Positions 8,819 through 17,535 of a DNA stretch of 64,000 nucleotides are shown piece by piece. The position numbers were made by a program, and so were the translations under genes. Position 1 is the first letter of the stretch. Every line of letters begins with the position of its first letter. The stretch comes from Anaerotignum faecicola (GTDB lineage: Bacteria > Bacillota > Clostridia > Lachnospirales > Anaerotignaceae), in NCBI GenBank assembly GCA_024460105.1, contig JANFXS010000002.1, forward strand, positions 1-64,000, in the 5' to 3' direction. The notes under the pieces were generated by a model. It saw nothing but the letters and a program-made list of their open reading frames with translations, was not told where the DNA came from and ran no database searches.

Positions 8819-9871
8819 TTATACAAGTTCTTTCTTCTTTGCGCCTTTTTTGCCGTTGTCGGAACCTTCCCCGCCGTCAATAAACTCTATATACTTGCCC
8901 GTGCCTATTGCAACGCAGCTGACTGCATCCTCTGCAATAATGGTATTAATGCCCGTTCTGCTTGAGATAAGCTTGTCTAAGCCGTAAAGCAGACTTCCGC
9001 CGCCGGTCATTACAATCCCTCTGTCTGAAATGTCGGCGGCAAGTTCAGGCGGAGTTTTTTCAAGCACAGTGTGCACCGCCTCCGTTATAGCCATAACGGA
9101 TTCCGAAAGGGCTTCAAGCATTTCTTCACTGTTGACTGTTATATTTTTAGGGAGTCCCGTTATAAGATTCCTTCCTCTTATATCCATTGAAACCGACATT
9201 GTCCTCTCAAACGCCGTTCCGATATTTATTTTCAACTGTTCGGCGCTTCTTTCTCCAATGAGAACGTTATGCTTTTTCCTCATATATCTGATAATAGCGT
9301 CGTCGAAATTATCCCCGGCAACTTTAAGCGAAGTGCTTACAACAGTGCCCCCAAGGGAAATTACCGCAATATCCGTCGTTCCTCCGCCAATATCCACAAC
9401 CATGCTTCCGCACGCCCTTGAAATATCAATGCCCGCTCCTATGGCCGCCGCTATAGGCTCCTCAATAATATATACTTTCCGGGCGCCGGCCTGTCTTGCC
9501 GCATCCTCAACCGCCCTTCTTTCAACGGCAGTAACGGCGCTCGGCACACATACCGCAATAGTAGGCTTCATAAACGGATGCTTTCCGATAGCTTTTTCTA
9601 TAAAATATTTAAGCATTCTTTCGGTTACTTCATAATCGGAAATAACGCCTTCCCTGAGAGGCCTGATCGCAACAATATTCCCCGGCGTTTTTCCCATCAT
9701 TTTCCTTGCGTCTTCGCCGACGGCAAGTATTGTATTTGTATTTTTATCAATCGTAACTACAGCAGGTTCCCTTATAACAATTCCCTGACCCTTAATGTGC
9801 ACCAGCACAGTTGCCGTGCCAAGGTCAATGCCTATACTTTCACCAAAACCAAATAAATTAAAAATGCCCAT
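8819..9871 (-). CDS. MreB/Mbl-type rod-shape protein
   Basis: 350 residues of the bacterial actin family, which forms membrane-associated filaments that guide lateral wall synthesis. Phosphate-1 motif DLGTATVLV, phosphate-2 motif DIGGGTTDIAVISLGG and the adenosine motif TGGGSLLYGLD are present. The N-terminus MGIFNLFG is the amphipathic membrane-targeting helix, and its ATG at 9871 follows AAAGGAGATAACAAG, so I reject the 12 extra upstream codons. There is no mreC/mreD next door, which points to an Mbl-like or MreBH-like paralogue rather than the mreBCD operon. The C-terminus is Lys-rich (GKKGAKKKELV). Confidence 0.92.
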   Translation of the reverse strand: MGIFNLFGFGESIGIDLGTATVLVHIKGQGIVIREPAVVTIDKNTNTILAVGEDARKMMGKTPGNIVAIRPLREGVISDYEVTERMLKYFIEKAIGKHPFMKPTIAVCVPSAVTAVERRAVEDAARQAGARKVYIIEEPIAAAIGAGIDISRACGSMVVDIGGGTTDIAVISLGGTVVSTSLKVAGDNFDDAIIRYMRKKHNVLIGERSAEQLKINIGTAFERTMSVSMDIRGRNLITGLPKNITVNSEEMLEALSESVMAITEAVHTVLEKTPPELAADISDRGIVMTGGGSLLYGLDKLISSRTGINTIIAEDAVSCVAIGTGKYIEFIDGGEGSDNGKKGAKKKELV

Positions 9872-9915
9872 CTTGTTATCTCCTTTGTAACTCCCCCGAA
9901 AACTCAATCGTTATA

Positions 9916-9944
9916 ATTATACATTACTTTTTCACCAATAGCAA
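9916..9944 (-). promoter_or_regulatory. promoter of the mreB-like gene
   Basis: Minus strand TTGCTA (9939-9944), 17 bp, TATAAT (9916-9921), about 45 bp before the ATG. Confidence 0.5.
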
Positions 9945-9963
9945 ATAAATACAATATCAAACT

Positions 9964-10083
9964 TTAAAATTTTTTCGCAATACCCCGTTCCGGCAGAAAG
10001 AATATGTCGTCGTTTACAATCAATCCTTCAAGTTTGCCGATTCGCAAGCCCATATCTATTCCGCCCTTCATATCACGGCGCAT
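9964..10083 (-). pseudogene. possible remnant of a degraded or very small gene
   Basis: A 39-codon minus-strand stretch ending in TAA at 9964-9966 has protein-like composition (for example GLRIGKLEGLIVNDDIFFLP). Its codon use resembles the neighbours in an otherwise non-coding 500-bp gap. A stop lies four codons before the first ATG and there is no good ribosome-binding site for that ATG. An internal ATG at 10053 follows AAGGGCGGA. I do not recognise it; it could be the tail of a lost gene or a 28-residue peptide. Confidence 0.25.
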
Positions 10084-10350
10084 CGGCCATTTACTTTAAA
10101 TTATGTAAAGAATCGTTTTTATGCCGCGCATAATTAAGGGGCAGTTAAATGTTGTTTTGTTATACTGGCATTTTAAATAAATCCTGTTTGCTTCAGTTTG
10201 AAGCCGCATAGCATTTTCAGCCTTAAATCTTATAATTTTTATATTTAAGGCTTGATATGCGCAGTTTTATGCAGTGTATCATGTTATAAGAAAACTTAAC
10301 CGACATAATGCAAATCCCGTTTTAAACCAAATGCACGCGTTGGAAAATAA
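10084..10350. other. intergenic, no gene seen
   Basis: AT-rich sequence between the remnant ORF and the terminator of the AAA/VWA operon. I see no RNA motif or ORF worth calling. Confidence 0.5.
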
Positions 10351-10414
10351 AAACGGCGTTAAACATAAGGCCATTATGCTTGAATTAACACAGCCTATAT
10401 TTTAAACGCCGTTT
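10351..10414 (-). terminator. terminator of the LRR-VWA-AAA-ACT operon
   Basis: Arms AAACGGCGTT(AAA) and TTTAAACGCCGTTT around a 36-base loop; the minus strand continues with TTTTTATTTT. Confidence 0.65.
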
Positions 10415-10417
10415 ATG

Positions 10418-10783
10418 TCACATAAATTCGTATCCCATTGCAGAAAGGGTTATAATAGCTTTTGGAGTATCAGCCGTTTTAACAAATATATAATCCTCGC
10501 TGTAAGTCGATACAATAAAAACGCCAATATCTCTTCCGCTTAAAATACCGGAAATTTCAGCAGACGCCATCTTCGTTCCATTGGTATGCTTTTCATCCGT
10601 CACAATAGCTTTCCAGCCGATTTTACATTCAACAACCGCTTGCGGCAATTTGCCGCTTTCGCAAACAACCGATATTTCTTTATCCGTCTTGTTTATAAAA
10701 ATAAACCTGCCGTTATAGTCTATATCTCCGATATCTTCAACACGGCATATTGAAAATTCCTGCGGCAAAACTTTGAGCTTCAT
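10418..10783 (-). CDS. ACT-domain protein
   Basis: 121 residues. The opening MKLKVLPQEFSICRV and the C-terminal IGVFIVSTYSEDYIFVK strongly resemble the small two-ACT proteins (ACT_7 type) of Firmicutes, which usually bind amino acids. One base separates it from the AAA ATPase gene, so it is the last gene of that operon. What it contributes there is not evident; a ligand-sensing role is inference. Confidence 0.7.
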   Translation of the reverse strand: MKLKVLPQEFSICRVEDIGDIDYNGRFIFINKTDKEISVVCESGKLPQAVVECKIGWKAIVTDEKHTNGTKMASAEISGILSGRDIGVFIVSTYSEDYIFVKTADTPKAIITLSAMGYEFM

Positions 10784-10784
10784 A

Positions 10785-12323
10785 TTATTCGCCTTTCTGC
10801 CTGCTGTGTATAAGGCTGTTAAGCTCGTCTATTTCATTTATGATAGCCTTCTGCTGCTGTTTATAAAGAAGATTTTTATTATATTGGTAGAATTTTACAC
10901 TTCCGTTGTCATTAATAAATTTAATGCTGTAATATCCGCTGTTAAGTTCAGTAACGAATATAACCATTTCCTGACTTTCCCCAAATGCCTTTTCCATAAA
11001 TTCAAAAGCGTTTTCAAGTTCCTCCGAGGTCCTGTCAATTATTTCGCTCCTGTTTTCAACTTCATTTTCAAAAAGTTTTTTTATAAACTCAAATCCGTCG
11101 CCGCAGTTAACGATTCCGGCTTTTTCAACTTCATGGGCATATGAAGAAAGTTTATTTATAATTCCAAGTTCTAAATGTTCGTCTTTTTTGTTGATGATAG
11201 AAGCCGCCTTTTTAGCCCGCAGCTTCTTCTCCCTTAAAGAAACCATATCGCTTATAACATCTTTCGGAAAAGCTCCGTTTCCTTCAAATATTCCCTTCAT
11301 TTCCTTTAAAACGCCATGAAGCCCAGTGACAAAAACGTCTGCCTTGTCAGCCTCTTTAAAACTTATATTAAGCGCTCCCAGCAAAAGGCTTATCACGCCT
11401 ATTTTTTCATCAAACGGCGCTACCCTAAGACGGTCTATATATTCTTTTTTAAAGTTTCCGTTTAAAATATCCCTTATTGAATATTCTTCTTTATATTTAT
11501 AATAAAGTTCCAAATAAGCGGCAAAATCTTTTGCGATTTTCATATCCTGAAGGTATTGGTAAACAACGCCCAAATCAACTTTTTTATTAAGCTTTTCATA
11601 AACGTATATTATTTTAGAAAGATCTTCCCAGCCGCGGGCAGTTGTAAATATTTTCCCGTCCGCCGTATTTTTAATGCTGTAGAAGTTCTCCTTCCTTATA
11701 TCCAGGTAAGATAAAACCGCATTGTGTATATCCATAAAGACAGCATATTCCCGCCAAACGGCATAATCAACGTCAACTTCAATTTTTTTCACCCTGTCCA
11801 GGGTAACTACGTCAAATTCCCTTACGCTTTTATTGTACTGCGGAGGATTTCCGGCGGCTGCAATTATCCACCCTTCAGGAACCCTGTGGCTTCCGAAAGT
11901 CTTATATTGTAGAAACTGGAGCATTGCCGGCGCCAATGTTTCAGAAGCGCAGTTTATTTCATCAATAAATAAAATTCCTTCTTTTATGCCCGTTTCTTCG
12001 ATTTTTTCATATACGGATGCAATAATCTCGCTCATGGTATATTCCGTTACCGAATATTTTTTGCCGCCGTACATTTTTTCTTCAATAAAAGGGAGCCCTA
12101 TCGCACTTTGCCTTGTATGATGCGTTATTGTATATGCTACAAGGCCGATTCCCATTTCTTCCGAAATCTGTTTCATAACCGCCGTTTTGCCTATTCCCGG
12201 AGGCCCTATCAGAAGCACGGGCCTCTGGCTTTCCAACGGTATCATGTAATCGCCGAATTCGTCTTTTAATAAATAACTTTCAATCGCGTCTTTAATTTCT
12301 TCTTTCGCCCTTTTTATATTCAA
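10785..12323 (-). CDS. MoxR-type AAA+ ATPase
   Basis: 512 residues. The Walker A motif GPPGIGKT is at about residues 40-47 and Walker B GILFIDEIN near 115; an AAPG-like sensor region (AAAGNPPQYN) follows. The C-terminal half (from about residue 290) is helical and Lys/Glu-rich with no domain I can name. MoxR ATPases act as chaperones with VWA-domain partners, and here the upstream gene encodes exactly such a partner. The start is TTG, with GGAGGAAATAAGTT upstream, overlapping the VWA gene end by four bases, which suggests translational coupling. Confidence 0.85.
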   Translation of the reverse strand: MNIKRAKEEIKDAIESYLLKDEFGDYMIPLESQRPVLLIGPPGIGKTAVMKQISEEMGIGLVAYTITHHTRQSAIGLPFIEEKMYGGKKYSVTEYTMSEIIASVYEKIEETGIKEGILFIDEINCASETLAPAMLQFLQYKTFGSHRVPEGWIIAAAGNPPQYNKSVREFDVVTLDRVKKIEVDVDYAVWREYAVFMDIHNAVLSYLDIRKENFYSIKNTADGKIFTTARGWEDLSKIIYVYEKLNKKVDLGVVYQYLQDMKIAKDFAAYLELYYKYKEEYSIRDILNGNFKKEYIDRLRVAPFDEKIGVISLLLGALNISFKEADKADVFVTGLHGVLKEMKGIFEGNGAFPKDVISDMVSLREKKLRAKKAASIINKKDEHLELGIINKLSSYAHEVEKAGIVNCGDGFEFIKKLFENEVENRSEIIDRTSEELENAFEFMEKAFGESQEMVIFVTELNSGYYSIKFINDNGSVKFYQYNKNLLYKQQQKAIINEIDELNSLIHSRQKGE

Positions 12324-13765
12324 AACTTATTTCCTCCAAGTTCATATATTTCATCTTTATTAAGTATAATTTCTATTGCCCACGGCGGAACCCCCGTATC
12401 GTCAAAATTATCATTCACAAATACAAATGCCGTTTCATAAGGAGGCGTCTTGTCCGGGTATGTCCCAAACCCGTCTGTAAAATATATTAAGCCTTTAAGC
12501 TCGTTAATTTTCTTCTCTTCGCAAAGTTTATTGACATAGTCAAACGCCGCCCTGAAATCTGTACCGCCGCGCCCCTTAATTTCAAAATTTTCCATATACT
12601 GTTCAAAATCTTCCCTGCATACAATAATCCTGTCTTCCTGTACACGGCTGTCGCACTGTATAATATGGATATTTATTTTCCTGAAAAAGCTTTCGTTGTC
12701 CTTTAATATAGAATACGTTTCTTCAAGAAAAATGCGTACAAGTTCCCTTTCGCAAGAAGCCGAAGTATCTATAACAATAACAAATTCTTCCACTTTTTTG
12801 GCGTCGCTGTATTCCAGGCTCTCAATAAGCGGCATATTTCCATACACTCTAAGCCCATAAGTATAATATATATAGTCGTAGCTGTCCATATCAAGCTGCA
12901 TAATTTCGCGCCTTACCGAAAACTTCCTTAAAAACTCCCTGTAATCATATCTTTGTCGGTTTTCAATCCTTAAAAATTCAGAAAGTTCGCCGGTTTCACT
13001 GCTTTGTCCCCTTGAGAAAGTGTCCATTTCGGTTTCCGTTTTTTGACTTATATTCTGCCATTTGTCTTTAAACTTTTCAGGGTCCAGCCTTGAACTGTTC
13101 CCGTCGCCGTTTCCACTGCCATTCCCGTTTTTGCCGTCATCCTCACCGCTGCCGCCGTCGTCTCCGTTTTCGCCTTTATCATCGCTTCCGGAGCCGTTTT
13201 CCGGCATCTCGGTTTCCGAATATCTTCTCCAAAAACTATGGTCGTCTACAAAAAATTCTTCCTCCAGCTTTTCAAGGCTTTCAAACTTTATCTCATTTCC
13301 GACAATAAGGCCGTATATCCCTTCTGCTGTGGGAACTTTCAGTTTTCCCTTAATATCTGAATATACCACACGCCTTAAAGCGTTCTGCCTTCTTTGAAGG
13401 CTCCTAACAGAAAGGCTGTCGATAACGTATTCAACGGCAATATCGCAGCATAAATTCCAAATTCTTTCATCCCTTTCCCCAATATTTACAAGATGCTTAA
13501 AAAGACAGTGCATAATCATGTGTACATAAGCTCTTTCAAGCCATTGGGGCATGCTTTTATATCCCTCCATTAAATATACCGGCGAATAATAAAGATAATA
13601 CCCATCCGTACCTACGCATCCCGTATCGCCGCTCATAGCGAAACTAAGCCCGTCAAATGCCATAGATAAAAATTTCATATCCATATAAAGCTTTGTTTTG
13701 ACGGAAAACAGTATATTAGAACATATGCCGTCAATTTTTTCAATAATGTCATATTGCGAAGCCAT
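12320..13765 (-). CDS. VWA-like protein with DUF2201-type metallopeptidase-like N-terminus
   Basis: 481 residues. The N-terminal part has HMIMHCLFKH (a zinc-like HxxxH pattern, about residues 82-91) as in the putative metallopeptidase domain paired with VWA (DUF2201). A low-complexity Gly/Asp/Ser linker covers about residues 195-230. The C-terminal VWA domain holds a complete MIDAS: DTSAS near 330, GGTDF near 400 and YFTDG. It is the expected partner of the adjacent MoxR ATPase; together they probably remodel or insert metal into a target complex that is not identified here. Confidence 0.82.
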   Translation of the reverse strand: MASQYDIIEKIDGICSNILFSVKTKLYMDMKFLSMAFDGLSFAMSGDTGCVGTDGYYLYYSPVYLMEGYKSMPQWLERAYVHMIMHCLFKHLVNIGERDERIWNLCCDIAVEYVIDSLSVRSLQRRQNALRRVVYSDIKGKLKVPTAEGIYGLIVGNEIKFESLEKLEEEFFVDDHSFWRRYSETEMPENGSGSDDKGENGDDGGSGEDDGKNGNGSGNGDGNSSRLDPEKFKDKWQNISQKTETEMDTFSRGQSSETGELSEFLRIENRQRYDYREFLRKFSVRREIMQLDMDSYDYIYYTYGLRVYGNMPLIESLEYSDAKKVEEFVIVIDTSASCERELVRIFLEETYSILKDNESFFRKINIHIIQCDSRVQEDRIIVCREDFEQYMENFEIKGRGGTDFRAAFDYVNKLCEEKKINELKGLIYFTDGFGTYPDKTPPYETAFVFVNDNFDDTGVPPWAIEIILNKDEIYELGGNKF

Positions 13766-13777
13766 ACTTTACCTCAT

Positions 13778-14731
13778 CTATAAATCAAATGTTTTAACCT
13801 TCTTTTTAAAACCTGAAAGTTTAATATCAAGTACAAAGGCCGATATTTCACTGTCGCCGCTTTCCGCGGCTGCCGACACCGCCATGTCGATGTTTTCCGC
13901 CGTAAATACCCCGTTATCCGCCATAATCTCCAAAAACTTTGTATCTTTGTTTTTTGCAGCATACAAAACGGCCTTTTCAACGTTCTCCCTCAAATACTCC
14001 AAATATTTATCCAAGAAATATTCGCCTAACTCATATGGATTTAAAATCCTACAAAATATAATCCTGAAAATTGTTTCATCTCTTTCTTCAGCCACTGCCT
14101 TTGAAAATGATTCGTCGTATTCATGGAAATTAATCCCTTTTGCAGTAATAGCCTGCCTGTACCTGAAACCGGCCCCCACCGTGTATGTAGTGCAGTGTTT
14201 AGCCGGAGCGTTCACAAAAAAATCATAGTCGTACTGCGGAAATACAACGCTTATATTCTTATCTTTAATATTCAAAATAAATTCTTCTTTAAGCTCGCTT
14301 AAAACGGACATAACGGCAGGGCTTATCTTTACTGCCGAGGAAATATTTACAGTATTTATCTTATCACAGTTTTTTATAAAACCGTCTCCTACAAACACAA
14401 GACTGTCAGGGAGAGTTATTTCCTCTATATTGCGGCAGTTATAAAAAGCATGCGCCCCAACTTCCCTGATCCCCTCCGGAAGATTTATGACAGTCAGCCC
14501 CGTGCATCTGCAAAAAGCATAATTTCCTACCGCCGAAATGCCCTGCGGAAAAATTACCTCGGCAATAAAATTTTTATCCCGGAAAGCATTATCCCCTATT
14601 TCCAAAACTTTTTTCCCGTCTATTTCCCGGGGAATATTTACAATAGGATTATTTCCCGAATATGAAGTTATAGCAATACCGCCTTCAACCGTTTCATAAA
14701 TAAAGTCGCACAACATATAATAATTCTCCAT
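13778..14731 (-). CDS. leucine-rich-repeat (BspA/LRR_5) protein
   Basis: 317 residues, no signal peptide. Residues about 20-130 contain four to five LRR_5 units (pattern IGDNAFRD, VGNYAFCRC, VGAHAFYNC), the Treponema/BspA-like repeat. The C-terminal half is helical and resembles ankyrin-like counting units (ENVEKAVLYAAKNKDTKFLEIMADNG-type). It is 12 bp upstream of the VWA gene and heads the four-gene operon. A protein-binding scaffold for the MoxR/VWA pair is the simplest inference. The ribosome-binding site is weak. Confidence 0.7.
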   Translation of the reverse strand: MENYYMLCDFIYETVEGGIAITSYSGNNPIVNIPREIDGKKVLEIGDNAFRDKNFIAEVIFPQGISAVGNYAFCRCTGLTVINLPEGIREVGAHAFYNCRNIEEITLPDSLVFVGDGFIKNCDKINTVNISSAVKISPAVMSVLSELKEEFILNIKDKNISVVFPQYDYDFFVNAPAKHCTTYTVGAGFRYRQAITAKGINFHEYDESFSKAVAEERDETIFRIIFCRILNPYELGEYFLDKYLEYLRENVEKAVLYAAKNKDTKFLEIMADNGVFTAENIDMAVSAAAESGDSEISAFVLDIKLSGFKKKVKTFDL

Positions 14732-14789
14732 TGATAAAAATTCTACAGTAGATTATACCACATAAAACCGAAATAATCAAAACATTTTA

Positions 14790-14826
14790 AAAGCCCGCAA
14801 CATATTATTAAATGCCGGCGGGCTTT
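14790..14826 (-). terminator. terminator after the YrvL-like gene
   Basis: Arms AAAGCCCGC and GCGGGCTTT with TTTAAAATG following on the minus strand. It separates the 14994-15413 gene from the LRR operon. Confidence 0.65.
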
Positions 14827-14993
14827 AATTATAAAATATCCTTAAATTTGCCGCTCTATGCAAGCTCCGCATAAGAAACTTGTCCGCTTTCCTTCAGCGC
14901 ATACATAATCAAGCTTCCAAATTTTTTCTTTATAAAACATACGCGCCGACAAGAAATATCCTGAAACTACTTTATTTCCGTCCGCAAAATAAT

Positions 14994-15413
14994 TCATTCC
15001 TTTCCCTTTCCATCTATGACAAGGGAAAAAACGCTCAATAAAAACGAAACGGCTATAATCGAAATAGAAGTTGCAGAAACATCTTTCATAAATTTATCGG
15101 CCACCGTCATAACAATACTGTTTCCGGCCGTGTCTAAAATAACAAAAATCACCGCATGCCCAAACCCGCTTATAATATTCAAGTCTGCCAACGCTTTCGG
15201 TATTGAATTAGTAAGCAAATCTACAGGTATGCCCATAACGGCCGTTGCAAGAAAAAACTTAAATATACTCCAAACCGAATCATATTCGAAACCGAAAATT
15301 TTCATAACGGCTCCGCCGGAAACAGACATTAAAAATAATACTATTAATATAAGAACCATTAACAAAGCAATCGCCGGAAGATATTTTAAAAATGCGCTCA
15401 GAAACTTTTTCAA
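14994..15413 (-). CDS. small YrvL-like membrane protein
   Basis: 139 residues with four predicted transmembrane helices (about 12-34, 45-65, 80-105 and 113-132). Size and layout resemble the YrvL family, named after a Bacillus regulatory membrane protein, but I cannot confirm motif identity. The start is TTG preceded by AAAGG. It appears monocistronic, ending at the hairpin at 14790-14826. Confidence 0.5.
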   Translation of the reverse strand: MKKFLSAFLKYLPAIALLMVLILIVLFLMSVSGGAVMKIFGFEYDSVWSIFKFFLATAVMGIPVDLLTNSIPKALADLNIISGFGHAVIFVILDTAGNSIVMTVADKFMKDVSATSISIIAVSFLLSVFSLVIDGKGKE

Positions 15414-15579
15414 TTTATCAGCCTTTCAATTTTACGAATCAATATTCAGCTTATTATTAATCCAAATTAAATTATTTAAAATGCGCCGTAATTCTTCTTT
15501 AATGACAGATTTTATAAATATTTAATAAAATCTCCCGAAAACCCGTTTAAGAAAAAACAGTTCTGCCGCATTTCAAAAC

Positions 15580-16755
15580 TTACTGTTTTTTATACAGTTC
15601 AGTCAGCTCCTTTAGAACTTCAACACAATCTCCCACGATTTTAACATGACTTACATTAAATATAGGCGCGTCGGGATCAGAATTAACTGCAATAATCTTT
15701 TCCGCTCCCAAAATTCCGGCCGTATGCTGTATCGCCCCCGAAACGCCGAAACTTATCAAAAGCTTAGGGCTTACAAAGCATCCCGTTTGACCGACCTGAT
15801 GTTTATATTCGCTCCAGCCTGCTTCCACAAGCGGCCTTGACACGCCGACTGACGCGCCTATCAAATCTGCAAATTCATTTACTAATTTCATATTTTTTTT
15901 AGAGCCTAAGCCCCTTCCCGCTACGATAAGTATTTTGGAGTTCGCAATGCTTTCGTTATCCTGCACATATTCGCGTTCCATTATTTTAACCTTACGCTTT
16001 ACCCTTGAAAAATGGACTTTTGTAATTGCGCCCGTGCGCTTCAAATCCTTCTGAAGCGGTTTCATAACTCCCGCGCGCACCGTTGCCATCTGCGGCCTTG
16101 TTCCCGGGCAGATAATTGTCGCCATTAAATTTCCGCCGAAAGCCGGCCTAGTCTGGAGCAAAAGCCCTGTTTCATTGTCTATTTCAAGGCTTGTGCAGTC
16201 TGCCGTAAGCCCTGTTTTAACCCTTGCCGCAACTCGCGGGGCTACAGCCCTTCCAAAACCTGTCGCACCGAAAAGCAGTATTTCCGGCTTACGGCTTTCT
16301 ATCAGCCTGCATATTATGGAGCAGCATATTTCCTGCGAATAATCGTGCAGTTCGTCGTCAGAACACAAAAGCACTTCATCGGCTCCTGCATATATAAGCT
16401 CTTTAGCCATGTTCTCACTTCTGTGGCTTAGGAGCACGGCAGTAAGACTGCATCCCTTCGAGTCTGCAAGTTCCCGTCCTTTTCCTAATAATTCAAAGGC
16501 TACGTCAAGCACCTTTTCATTGCTTACTTCCGCAAATACCCAAACGCCGCTGTATCCCGAAATATCATTTGCGGCGCCTGACTTTTCAATTTCAATAGCG
16601 CCAAAAGGGCAGCTGTCGACACATACACCGCATAAAACACAATTATCATTAATAACAGCTTTACTGTCCTTCATATTGACGGCGCCGGAAACGCAACTGT
16701 TAACACACACTCCGCACCCGCGGCATAAATTGTTTTTAACCTGAATACCCGCCAT
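15580..16755 (-). CDS. etfA: electron-transfer flavoprotein alpha subunit with N-terminal ferredoxin domain
   Basis: 391 residues. Residues 1-55 form a 2x[4Fe-4S] ferredoxin domain (Cys 11, 14, 17, 21 and 39, 42, 45, 49), followed by the EtfA domain with its C-terminal FAD-binding region (GRGLGSKKN, GQTGCFVSPKLLISFGVSGAIQH-type). This layout matches LctC of the electron-bifurcating lactate dehydrogenase and related Etf complexes. It is the last gene of a three-gene operon, one base after etfB. The added clusters suggest electron exchange with ferredoxin. Confidence 0.93.
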   Translation of the reverse strand: MAGIQVKNNLCRGCGVCVNSCVSGAVNMKDSKAVINDNCVLCGVCVDSCPFGAIEIEKSGAANDISGYSGVWVFAEVSNEKVLDVAFELLGKGRELADSKGCSLTAVLLSHRSENMAKELIYAGADEVLLCSDDELHDYSQEICCSIICRLIESRKPEILLFGATGFGRAVAPRVAARVKTGLTADCTSLEIDNETGLLLQTRPAFGGNLMATIICPGTRPQMATVRAGVMKPLQKDLKRTGAITKVHFSRVKRKVKIMEREYVQDNESIANSKILIVAGRGLGSKKNMKLVNEFADLIGASVGVSRPLVEAGWSEYKHQVGQTGCFVSPKLLISFGVSGAIQHTAGILGAEKIIAVNSDPDAPIFNVSHVKIVGDCVEVLKELTELYKKQ

Positions 16756-17535
16756 TTATTTTACCTCCTTAATTATGGAAGCAATTTGCCTGGAAAGGCT
16801 TTTAGCATCCCCCTTTAGCTCAATACATTCGCTGTTTTTTAAAGGCACAAATGTTTTTACAACTTGCGTAGGCGATCCTTCAAGCCCGGTCCTTGATGTG
16901 TCGGCGTCCAGATCTTCAGCCGTATAAATATCAAGCGGCGCCGTCTTGCTGAACCTTATAGATGAAATAGACGGCATCCTAGGCTGGCTTATGCCTTTAA
17001 CCACAGTTATAAGCGCGGGAAGAGGAACATTTACAAGCTGCCTTCCCCCGTCAATTTCACGCCAACATATTATCTCTTTATCATTTATAAAAACAATTTC
17101 CTCCACGTCTGTCGCAAGCGACACGTTCAAAGCTTCAGCTAGTTCAGGCCCTATTTGCGCCGTATCTCCGTCCACAGCCATTTTGCCGCAGATTATAAGA
17201 TCGCATTTTCCGAGTTTTTCGATTCCAAGGCTTAAAGTGTAGCTTGTTGCAAGGGTATCCGCCCCAGCAAAAGCTTTGTCGCTTAAAAGCGCCGCCCTGT
17301 CGCATCCGCGGCTTAGCGCGTCCCTCAAAAGCCTTGCCGTGTCCGGTATGCCCATGCTCACGGCGGTTACCGTGCCCCCAAGACTTTCCTTTATCCGAAC
17401 TGCAAGCTCAAGCGCCGATGAATCGAATGGGTTGATTACTGACTGTTTCCCATCCCTTACAATAGTTTTTGTAACGGGATCGATTTTAACTTCATTTGAA
17501 GAAGGCACTTGTTTCATACAAACCGCTATATTCAT
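16756..17535 (-). CDS. etfB: electron-transfer flavoprotein beta subunit
   Basis: 259 residues, usual EtfB length. The family signature VPLPALITVVKGISQPRMPS lies near residues 168-187 and the nucleotide-binding segment CGKMAVDGDTAQIGPELA near 113-130. That segment's D-G-D-T-A-Q-I-G is the FAD/NADH site typical of bifurcating Etfs. It overlaps the end of the FAD-oxidase gene by four bases and precedes etfA directly, so the three are translated together. It is the LctB counterpart. Confidence 0.93.
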   Translation of the reverse strand: MNIAVCMKQVPSSNEVKIDPVTKTIVRDGKQSVINPFDSSALELAVRIKESLGGTVTAVSMGIPDTARLLRDALSRGCDRAALLSDKAFAGADTLATSYTLSLGIEKLGKCDLIICGKMAVDGDTAQIGPELAEALNVSLATDVEEIVFINDKEIICWREIDGGRQLVNVPLPALITVVKGISQPRMPSISSIRFSKTAPLDIYTAEDLDADTSRTGLEGSPTQVVKTFVPLKNSECIELKGDAKSLSRQIASIIKEVK

